Shown here: positions 1-7,541 of the stretch, in pieces | How positions within the stretch are numbered: position 1 is the first letter of the stretch | Layout: the number at the start of each line of letters is the position of its first letter | NCBI GenBank assembly: GCA_027307335.1 | Contig: DAHUXD010000014.1 | Location: 149,871-213,870 of the forward strand | From: Acidobacteriota bacterium | GTDB lineage: Bacteria > Acidobacteriota > Thermoanaerobaculia > UBA5066 > Gp7-AA6 | Length of the DNA stretch: 64,000 nucleotides | Direction: 5' to 3' | Notes under the pieces: model-generated | What the model was told of the DNA's origin: nothing | Databases searched by the model: none | Seen by the model: only the letters and a program-made list of their open reading frames with translations | Position numbers and translations under genes: made by a program

Positions 1-508
1 TCGCGACGCGCTGCTGCTCGCCGCCCGAAAGGGCGCGGGCCCCGTGGTGTCCCCGATCGGCGAGGCCGACCCGCGCGAGGAGCTCCCGCGCGAGCCGCCG
101 CGCCTCACGCTCGGCCACGCCGGCGATGCGGTGCGGGAAGGCGACGTTCTCCTCCGCGGTGAACTCGGGCAGGAGATGGTGGAACTGGAACACGAAGCCG
201 ACGTTCTCGTTGCGGAAGCGCGCGCGCTCCCGCGGCCGCATGCCCTCGAGCGAGGCGCCGAGGATCTCGACCCGCCCGCTGTCCGGGCGGTCGATGCCGC
301 CGAGCAGGTGCAGGAGCGTCGACTTGCCCACGCCCGATGGGCCCATCACGGCCGCGAGCACGCCTTCCTCGACGGCGAACGAGAGCCCCGAGAAGACCGT
401 CACGGGCGCGCCCTCGCCCGTGTAGACCTTCGAGAGATCCTCGGCCCGGATCGCGAGCGGCGCGTTCACGGCTTGCGCGTTCGACGTTCCCGTCTCGAAT
501 CTCGTCAT
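1..508 (-). CDS. lolD: Lipoprotein-releasing ABC transporter ATP-binding protein LolD (partial, runs off left edge)
   Basis: ATPase of the LolCDE machine, which uses ATP to release lipoproteins from the inner membrane to the periplasmic carrier LolA. About 169 codons are present; the 3' end is lost at the window edge. Visible are Walker A (GPSGVGKST), the Q-loop region (FVFQFHHLLPEF, typical of LolD) and the signature LSGGEQQR just before the edge; Walker B is outside. The ATG at 508-506 overlaps the TGA of the upstream permease gene (ATGA), so the two are translationally coupled. The LolD assignment rests on the neighbouring permease and the Q-loop; MacB-type ATPases are the alternative. Confidence 0.88.
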   Translation of the reverse strand, partial: MTRFETGTSNAQAVNAPLAIRAEDLSKVYTGEGAPVTVFSGLSFAVEEGVLAAVMGPSGVGKSTLLHLLGGIDRPDSGRVEILGASLEGMRPRERARFRNENVGFVFQFHHLLPEFTAEENVAFPHRIAGVAEREARRLARELLARVGLADRGHHGARALSGGEQQRVA

Positions 509-1677
509 CGAGAAAGCCGGATCGCCTCGCCCGGCGCCAGGCGCGCCGCGGCCCGTGCCGGCAGGACCGCCGCCGCGACCGCCGTCGCGAACGCGAAGGC
601 GCCGATGACCGCGACCTCGACCGGGTGGACGGCGAACGGCACGTGGGACAGCATGTACACGTCCGACGGCAGCGGCACCACGCCGTACCGGTCGAGAGCG
701 ATCGAGATTCCCGCGCCCAGCACGATCCCCGCGATGGTCCCGACCGCTCCGATCGCCGCTCCGAGCGTGAGGTAGATGCGTTCGAGCGACGCGGGCGCCG
801 CTCCCATCGCGGTGAACACCCCGAGGTCTCGCTTCTTCTCGATGACGGTCATCGCGATGTTCGAGACGATGTTGAGCGCGGCGACCAGGATGATCAGCCC
901 GACCGTGAAGAAGATGACCGCCTTCTCGAGCCGCAGCGCGAACGCGAGAGGACCGTTCAGCTCCCTCCACGTCTCGACGCGGTACGAGGGCCCCAGCGCC
1001 GCCTGCACCGCGCGCGCCGCGCGCTCGGCGTCGTCGGGCCGTTCGAGTCGCGCCTCGTAGGCGCCGGCGCCCGTCGCCGTGTCCGAGAGAACGCGCGCGG
1101 TCTCGACGGAGACCTCGACCTCTCCGGGTTTGTCGAGCGCGCTGCCGAGCCGCACCTCGTCGACGGGTACGACCGCCGTGACCGGCAGGAGGCCGATGGG
1201 CGAGAGCCGCGTCCGGGAGGAGGCGAGCCGGATGTCGTCGCCGGCCTGGACGTGGAGGCGCGCGGCGACGGCGCCGCTGACGACCGCGCCGCGCGCGGCG
1301 CGCGGACGGTCGGCCGCGCTCCGGTAGCGCACGGGCACGGGGACCACGCCCGGAACGGCGGCGTTGAACGCCCACGCGCGGCCCTCGATCGCCGGAGAGA
1401 CGCGCTGGACGCCCGGCACCCTTTCGAGCGCGGCCCGCACCTTTTCGGGCTCGGCCAGCCGCGCGCCGCGGGCCGGAGAGACCCGCAGGTGCGCCGTTCG
1501 CTCCATCATCTGCCGGCGGATCCGGTCCTGGAACCCGGACAGCAAAGCGAGCGAAACGACGAGCGCCAGGACGCCGACGGCCAGCCCCGCGATCGAGATG
1601 AAGGCGACGAGCGCGACGTGGGCGCGCCGGCGCGAGGACGCGAGGTAGCGCAGGGCGACGGCGCTCTCGAATCTCAT
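505..1677 (-). CDS. lolC: LolC/LolE family lipoprotein-releasing ABC permease
   Basis: Inner-membrane permease of the lipoprotein-release system, 390 residues, close to the family's 400-410. One transmembrane helix lies at about residues 21-47, followed by a large periplasmic domain (about 48-250) and an FtsX-type C-terminal domain with three more helices (about 253-390) that contains the conserved ExKRDLGVFTAMGA coupling segment. It starts 19 bases after lysS and overlaps lolD by 4 bases, so lysS-lolC-lolD looks like one operon. With a single permease gene visible, it may act as a homodimer (LolF-like) in place of a LolC/LolE pair; sequence alone cannot separate LolC from LolE. Confidence 0.9.
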   Translation of the reverse strand: MRFESAVALRYLASSRRRAHVALVAFISIAGLAVGVLALVVSLALLSGFQDRIRRQMMERTAHLRVSPARGARLAEPEKVRAALERVPGVQRVSPAIEGRAWAFNAAVPGVVPVPVRYRSAADRPRAARGAVVSGAVAARLHVQAGDDIRLASSRTRLSPIGLLPVTAVVPVDEVRLGSALDKPGEVEVSVETARVLSDTATGAGAYEARLERPDDAERAARAVQAALGPSYRVETWRELNGPLAFALRLEKAVIFFTVGLIILVAALNIVSNIAMTVIEKKRDLGVFTAMGAAPASLERIYLTLGAAIGAVGTIAGIVLGAGISIALDRYGVVPLPSDVYMLSHVPFAVHPVEVAVIGAFAFATAVAAAVLPARAAARLAPGEAIRLSR

Positions 1678-1696
1678 CGCCGCGCCGGCCGAGGCC

Positions 1697-3238
<1,542 letters not shown>

Positions 3239-3245
3239 CGCGCGG

Positions 3246-3251
3246 AGTATA
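3246..3251 (-). promoter_or_regulatory. -10 box of lysS (probably leaderless)
   Basis: TATACT on the minus strand ends 7 bases before the lysS ATG, so transcription should begin at or next to the start codon. There is no purine-rich ribosome site. No convincing -35 box is seen. Confidence 0.5.
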
Positions 3252-3280
3252 CGAGGAGGCGACGCGAGCCGTTCGGGGCT

Positions 3281-4798
3281 CTAGCGGGTGTCGCGGCGGT
3301 CGCGCTGGGGCGCGTCCTGCATCAGCCAGAGGTCGGCCGTCGCGCGGACGAGACGGAAGCGCGTGCGGGTCCAGCTCCGGATCTCCTCCGACGACGAGAC
3401 CGCCTCGGCCTCGTCGATGACGAAGGAGATCGCGGCGTCGAGGAGCGGCGCGCGCCCGAGCGTCGCCCGGGCCGCCCGGAGGACCTCCGGGGAGGGCGGC
3501 GCGCCCGCGTGGGCGCGCAGCGTGTCGGTTTCCTCCTCGGCCTTCAGCCGCAGCGCCACCGCGCGCAGGAGCGTGCGGTCCCGCTCACTCGGCGGTTCGC
3601 CGCCGGCCGCGACCGTGCGCCGGGCGGCCTTGAGCTCCCAGGGCTCGAGGCGCAGGTTCTCGAGGCCGGCGATCCCGGTGCGCAGCGCCCCGGTCCCGTC
3701 GTCGTAGACCTCGACGGCGCCGAGGATGCGGTCGAGGTACGGCTTCCAGAACGCTTCCTCGGCGCCCTCCGACTCGACCTCCTCGACGAGGCCGAGCGCC
3801 TCGTCGATGTCCTCGGCCGCGAGGCCGGCGAGCTCGAAGCGGCCGAGCACGGCGCCGATCGCCTCTTTGAGCTCGACGACCTGGAACGCCTTGACGTTGC
3901 CGTCGCGATTCTGCCGCTCGTAGCGCTCGCGGGTCTCGCGGAATCGCCGGAACTCCTCGGTGGTCGGCGTCTCGAGGCCGCCCCGCGCGAGCTCGCGCTC
4001 GAGCTCGCCGATCCGGTCCGTCGCCTCCTCGAGGCGCTGCTCCTCGCGCTCGTACAGGCGGTGGAAGACCGAGCGCGTCCGGAGGTTGCAATGGGCCACG
4101 GCCACGAGCACCTCGGGATTCGCCAGGCCGGTCGACACGCGGCGCTTCAGGGTCCGCACGTTGTGGAGGAGGCGGGCCGTGACGAGGTCCTCGAACTCCT
4201 GCGCGCGCGCCATCTCGGTCGCGAGCTCGTCGAAGGCGCGCACGATGGGGGGCGTGGCCGTCCCCTCGAGCCGCGGCCACACCGAGCCCGACGTGACCAC
4301 CTCGAAGAAGCGCCGGAGGTCCGGGCGCGGGCGCGGCGACTCCGCGTCGGAGGCCCGGTGTCCGGCCGCCACGACGGTCGCGAGGAAATCGACTTTGTCG
4401 ACCACGTCCTCGTCGGCGTCGGGCTGCGAGAAGTAGAACCGCAGGAGGTGGACGGCGATCTTCTCGTCCTGCGGCCGCACCTTCTCGAAGAAGCGGCGCA
4501 CGTAGGATGGCGAGATCATGCGATCCGCCTCGCGGAGCTTCCGGCCGAACGCGTCGAGACGGTCGGAGAGCTCGCGCAGGCGCGGCGCCACCTTCTCGGG
4601 CGACGTGGTGTCGATCGCACTCGCGACCGCGCGCACGTCGTCGTAGAGCTTGCCGAAGTCGAGCGCGTATCCCGGCTCCGCGGCGAAGAACGTCTTGCGG
4701 ACGCCACGCAGGAACTGGTGAAACGTCCACGACGCCTTGAACCTTTCGGTCAGGCGAATGTAGTCCTCGTGGAGAATCTGGATTCGCTCGACGGACAT
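3281..4798 (-). CDS. Uncharacterised alpha-helical protein (505 aa)
   Basis: I do not recognise a named family. The start chosen is the ATG at 4798 (MSVERIQILHEDY); longer versions of the frame run back through the divergent ridA gene and are not credible. The protein is soluble, with no signal peptide or membrane segment, rich in Glu, Arg, Leu and Ala, and predicted mostly helical, with charged heptad-like stretches at about 245-330 (EREEQRLEEATDRIGELERE) that could form a coiled coil. A structural or scaffolding role is possible but is only a guess. It is transcribed divergently from ridA from closely spaced -10 boxes and ends 42 bases before the lysS start. Confidence 0.8.
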   Translation of the reverse strand: MSVERIQILHEDYIRLTERFKASWTFHQFLRGVRKTFFAAEPGYALDFGKLYDDVRAVASAIDTTSPEKVAPRLRELSDRLDAFGRKLREADRMISPSYVRRFFEKVRPQDEKIAVHLLRFYFSQPDADEDVVDKVDFLATVVAAGHRASDAESPRPRPDLRRFFEVVTSGSVWPRLEGTATPPIVRAFDELATEMARAQEFEDLVTARLLHNVRTLKRRVSTGLANPEVLVAVAHCNLRTRSVFHRLYEREEQRLEEATDRIGELERELARGGLETPTTEEFRRFRETRERYERQNRDGNVKAFQVVELKEAIGAVLGRFELAGLAAEDIDEALGLVEEVESEGAEEAFWKPYLDRILGAVEVYDDGTGALRTGIAGLENLRLEPWELKAARRTVAAGGEPPSERDRTLLRAVALRLKAEEETDTLRAHAGAPPSPEVLRAARATLGRAPLLDAAISFVIDEAEAVSSSEEIRSWTRTRFRLVRATADLWLMQDAPQRDRRDTR

Positions 4799-4819
4799 GT
4801 GTTGTACCGCGGTTCCGGT

Positions 4820-4826
4820 TATTCTA
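4820..4826. promoter_or_regulatory. Overlapping divergent -10 boxes (ridA / helical protein)
   Basis: The sequence TATTCTA reads TATTCT on the plus strand (for ridA) and TAGAAT on the minus strand (for the gene starting at 4798). The two divergent promoters therefore appear to share the same -10 bases, so polymerase could serve only one direction at a time. Confidence 0.4.
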
Positions 4827-4846
4827 GATCGGAAAAGAGGACCGTC

Positions 4847-5227
4847 ATGAAGACCGTCGCCACCGAAGGAGCTCCCCGCGCGATCGGACCGTACTCGCAG
4901 GCGATCGCGGAGGGCGGTTTCCTGTTTCTTTCCGGGCAGATACCCCTCGACCCGGCGACCGGCGAGCTGGTCTCCGGCGGCCTCGCGGCCGGCGTCGAGC
5001 GCGTCTTCGACAATCTGCAAGCCATTCTGAAGTCGGAGGGACTCGGGTTGGACGACGTCGTGCGGACGACCGTTTACCTCCTGCGCATATCGGATTTCGC
5101 GGAGATGAACGGGATCTATGCCCGCCGCTTCGGAAACCACCGTCCCGCGCGCTCGACCGTCGCCGTCGCCGAGCTGCCGAAGGGCGCCGCGATCGAGATC
5201 GACGCGATCGCCCGGCTCCGAGCCTGA
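4847..5227 (+). CDS. ridA: RidA family reactive-intermediate deaminase
   Basis: Hydrolyses reactive enamine/imine intermediates, such as those released by PLP-dependent threonine dehydratase, to ketoacids, protecting PLP enzymes. 126 residues, the family's normal size (trimeric chorismate-mutase-like fold). Family hallmarks are AIGPYSQA near the N terminus, the conserved Arg102 in the RSTV motif that binds the substrate carboxylate, and Glu117 near the C terminus. The ATG at 4847 has a Shine-Dalgarno AAAAGAGG (4833-4840). The gene converges with the DUF4149 gene 10 bases downstream, and a small hairpin covers both stop codons. Confidence 0.95.
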   Translation: MKTVATEGAPRAIGPYSQAIAEGGFLFLSGQIPLDPATGELVSGGLAAGVERVFDNLQAILKSEGLGLDDVVRTTVYLLRISDFAEMNGIYARRFGNHRPARSTVAVAELPKGAAIEIDAIARLRA

Positions 5228-5242
5228 CCCCGGCCCGTCAGG
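5223..5242. terminator. Hairpin spanning two convergent stop codons
   Basis: CCTGAC and GTCAGG pair around an 8-base loop. The hairpin includes the ridA stop (5225-5227) and the stop of the opposing gene (5238-5240). It has no T-run, so termination in either direction is only possible, not shown. Confidence 0.25.
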
Positions 5243-5699
5243 GCCAGAGGGCGAGGCCGACCGCGGCCGCGAGCGCCCCGAGCGAGAAGATCCGGCTCGA
5301 ACGGCGGTGGAGGCGGTCGAACCGCGCCTTCCAGGGATCGTCGGGTGCGGCCCGGTCGAACGAGCCGACCTTCATCTGGAAGTACTTCATCCGGGGACGG
5401 AGCACCATCGCGAGATAGACGTTGGTCGCGATCGCGACGAAGATCCCGACCGCGGCGATCGTCAGCGATCCTCCGAGGCGGCCGCCGCGCTCCAGCGTCG
5501 CGAACACCCCGACGACCAGGACGAGCGAGAGGACCTGCTTGACGATCTCGAACCGGCGCAGGATCTCGCCGAAGACGGCGCCCGCGCGATCGCGCGACGC
5601 GATCTCACGGAAGACGACGGGCGCCGCGAGGATCACGAGGACGCTCCCGCCGACCCACACGGCGAGCGAGAAGCGGATCGCGAGCGACGGTCCGTCCAC
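5238..5699 (-). CDS. DUF4149 (TMEM205-like) membrane protein
   Basis: Small integral membrane protein, about 153 residues, with four hydrophobic segments (about 7-27, 45-68, 78-100 and 135-150). The features APVVFREI near the first helix, RAGAVFGEILRRF, and ATNVYLAMVLRPRM after the third match DUF4149, whose biochemical role is unknown. The start is uncertain: GTG at 5699 places the first helix correctly, while the frame stays open far upstream. No clear ribosome site is seen. It faces the gene at 5808, with a 58-base dispersed repeat between them. Confidence 0.75.
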   Translation of the reverse strand: MDGPSLAIRFSLAVWVGGSVLVILAAPVVFREIASRDRAGAVFGEILRRFEIVKQVLSLVLVVGVFATLERGGRLGGSLTIAAVGIFVAIATNVYLAMVLRPRMKYFQMKVGSFDRAAPDDPWKARFDRLHRRSSRIFSLGALAAAVGLALWP

Positions 5700-5718
5700 G
5701 CGCGGCAGTCTATTTCGG

Positions 5719-5776
5719 TTCGCCCGGCCCGGACTCCGTCCGGCCCGAGCCTCCGCCGCGGCGTTCTCTCGCCGCC
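5719..5776 (+). repeat. Dispersed two-hairpin repeat, copy 1
   Basis: 58-base member of a four-copy family (others at 36043, 53804 and 61617). It has an imperfect left arm and ends in the shared hairpin GCGGCG-TTCTCT-CGCCGC. It sits between divergent genes, directly upstream of the gene at 5808. The left arm is the most degenerate of the four copies. Confidence 0.7.
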
Positions 5777-5791
5777 CATTTCGGATGACGC

Positions 5792-5797
5792 TAAGAT
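5792..5797 (+). promoter_or_regulatory. -10 box for the gene at 5808
   Basis: TAAGAT lies 10 bases before the ATG at 5808 with no Shine-Dalgarno sequence between them, which fits a leaderless transcript. Confidence 0.4.
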
Positions 5798-5807
5798 CGA
5801 ACGCGCC

Positions 5808-6212
5808 ATGGACGCGGAGCTCTCGGGCGCTCTCGACGACCTCATCCTCGGCCGCGGCGTCGCCCGCGGGCGCCACGACCTGACGTTCCGCGGGCGGGCG
5901 GTCCGCGCCGAGTTCGAGGAACGCCTCGCCGCCAACGGCTTCACCCGAGAGACCGTCGCCACCGTCGACATCGCGGCGGGCGAGAAGGTGCCGGCCTTCC
6001 ACCTCGACGGCGACGCGGCCGATTTCGGCTGGGTCCGCTGGGAGATCTTCACGCCGCGGAGCCGCCGCAAGCTCTTCGCCTCCGAGCGCCGGCGCCCGGA
6101 CAACCAGGAGTGGGCCGTGCAGCTGAACCTGTCGTCGCCGGAGACGATCTGGGCCTGTCCCGCGCTCCAACAGCGGCACGACGTCGACACCGTCGTCGCC
6201 GTGAATCCATGA
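5808..6212 (+). CDS. Uncharacterised 134-residue protein, coupled to the downstream hydrolase
   Basis: I do not recognise the family. The protein is soluble, with no signal peptide and no membrane helix. It has an acidic N-terminal part (MDAELSGALDDLILG), a central Arg-rich part and a C-terminal part with NQEWAVQLNL and a single Cys in TIWACPALQQRHD. The ATG at 5808 lies 10 bases after a -10 box, so it is probably leaderless. Its TGA overlaps the ATG of the metallo-hydrolase (ATGA), which ties the two proteins' synthesis together and suggests a shared job, but none can be named. Confidence 0.75.
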   Translation: MDAELSGALDDLILGRGVARGRHDLTFRGRAVRAEFEERLAANGFTRETVATVDIAAGEKVPAFHLDGDAADFGWVRWEIFTPRSRRKLFASERRRPDNQEWAVQLNLSSPETIWACPALQQRHDVDTVVAVNP

Positions 6213-6853
6213 CTGCCGCGCCCCTCGTCGAGACGTTCCCCGTCGGCCCGCTCCAGTGCAACTGCACGATCCTCGCCGACCCCGTGTCCCGCGAGGCCGT
6301 CGTGATCGATCCGGGCGACGAGGCGGAACGCATCCTGCGCGCGCTCGAGGCGGCGAAGGTCTCGCCGGTCGCCCTCCTCCATACCCACGCGCACCTCGAC
6401 CACATCACGGCCTCCCGCGGGGTCAAGGAGGCGACCGGCGCTCCGATCCGCCTCCACGCCGCCGACCGCCCGCTCTACGACGCGCTCCCCGAGCAGGCGG
6501 CCTTCTTCGGCCTGCGCGCGGACGCGCCGCTCCCGCCCGACGCGCCCCTCGAGGAGGGCGAGCGCATCCGCTTCGGCCCCTACGTGCTGCGCGCGCTGCA
6601 CACCCCCGGGCACACGCCCGGCTCGACGTGCTTCCTCCTCGAGGGCGACGCGCCGACGCTCTACTCGGGCGACACGCTCTTTCGCCGCTCGATCGGACGC
6701 ACCGATCTCTGGGGCGGCGACACGGACGCGATCCTCGACTCGATCCGCACGAAGCTGTTCGCGCTGCCGGGCGACGTGCCGGTCGTGTGCGGCCACGGTC
6801 CCGGCACCACGATCGACGAGGAGAAGCGGCTCAACCCGTTCGCCGGTTTATAA
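6209..6853 (+). CDS. Metallo-beta-lactamase-fold hydrolase (glyoxalase II-like)
   Basis: Zinc hydrolase of the metallo-beta-lactamase superfamily, 214 residues, the compact single-domain YcbL/GloB-like size. The binuclear metal motif HTHAHLDH is present, followed by the further ligands in TPGHTPGS, SGDTLF (Asp) and CGHGPGT (His). The opening PVGPLQCNCTIL, with NC before the first metal strand, is typical of the YcbL subgroup. The likely substrate is a thioester such as S-lactoylglutathione or an analogue, but the substrate is inference. It is translationally coupled to the preceding unknown gene, and the last codon and stop overlap the -10 box of the next gene. Confidence 0.9.
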   Translation: MTAAPLVETFPVGPLQCNCTILADPVSREAVVIDPGDEAERILRALEAAKVSPVALLHTHAHLDHITASRGVKEATGAPIRLHAADRPLYDALPEQAAFFGLRADAPLPPDAPLEEGERIRFGPYVLRALHTPGHTPGSTCFLLEGDAPTLYSGDTLFRRSIGRTDLWGGDTDAILDSIRTKLFALPGDVPVVCGHGPGTTIDEEKRLNPFAGL

Positions 6854-6854
6854 T
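6849..6854 (+). promoter_or_regulatory. -10 box for the gene at 6864
   Basis: A perfect TATAAT that contains the stop codon of the preceding hydrolase gene. The ATG at 6864 is 9 bases downstream with no Shine-Dalgarno sequence, so a leaderless transcript is likely. Confidence 0.55.
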
Positions 6855-6863
6855 CCCGCCCCG

Positions 6864-7541
6864 ATGAGACTCTCGCTGCCCGAGCGATCCCAGCTCGTCG
6901 CCTCGTTCTGGAAGGACGCCCCGTCGGTCTGCCCGTCGCACGACGTGCCCATGCGTTCGTTCTTCGTCGACCGCGTCTACAAGCCGCAGGTCGTCATGGT
7001 CTGCCCGAAGGGGGAGATGTTCCGCTTCGCGCAGAAGCCGAAGCAGATCGAGTTCTCGCGGCCTCACCTGAAGACGATGGTGCGCGACGCGCAGGAGCGG
7101 GAGGCGCCCGCCTGCCCTCAGGACTTCCAGCCGCTCGTCGTGTACCGAACGCCCGCCGTCTTCCTCCCCACGGGCTGGGATTACTCGTTCGTCTGCCCGA
7201 GCTGTCTCTCCTACGGCCAGTGGATCGATACCGGCCGGGGGGAAGACGACGTCGTCGCGGCGCCGAAGCCGAAGAAGGAGGCGCCGGCCTTCCACGACGA
7301 GACGATCCCGCTGCCGAAGCGCATGGAGATGGCGAAGGACGGCAACCTCGCGCTCAAGCTCTACGCCGCGATGGCGCAGACGGACTGCACCGCCTGCGGC
7401 TACGACTGCGAGGGCTATGCCGCCGCGCTCGCCTCGGGCAAGGAGAAGGACCCGAACCTCTGCGTGCCCGGCAAGGAGGAGACGGCGAAGCTGGTCAAGG
7501 ACCTCCTCAAGGGCACGGGACTCCCCGCCGCCTCGGCCTAG
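6864..7541 (+). CDS. Cys-rich protein with a C-terminal 4Fe-4S domain
   Basis: 225 residues in two parts. The N-terminal half holds scattered zinc-ribbon-like cysteines: Cys23 (CPSH), Cys47 (CPKG), Cys84 (CPQD) and the pair Cys111/Cys114 (CPSC). After a Lys/Pro linker (about 132-145) comes a short Fe-S domain, Cys175-x2-Cys178-x3-Cys182-x17-Cys200 in TDCTACGYDCEGYA, resembling the 4Fe-4S domain (PF04060 type) of RnfB and CO-dehydrogenase proteins. An electron-transfer or redox-sensing role is plausible, but no partner is adjacent. It shares a CTAG with the opposing histidine kinase: both stops are TAG on opposite strands. Confidence 0.8.
   Translation: MRLSLPERSQLVASFWKDAPSVCPSHDVPMRSFFVDRVYKPQVVMVCPKGEMFRFAQKPKQIEFSRPHLKTMVRDAQEREAPACPQDFQPLVVYRTPAVFLPTGWDYSFVCPSCLSYGQWIDTGRGEDDVVAAPKPKKEAPAFHDETIPLPKRMEMAKDGNLALKLYAAMAQTDCTACGYDCEGYAAALASGKEKDPNLCVPGKEETAKLVKDLLKGTGLPAASA

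Noticed and set aside
5223..5242. Hairpin with CCTGAC similar to the 26-base palindrome
   Set aside because: Shares only GCCTGACCCC with that repeat; the other arm differs, so it is not counted as a copy.
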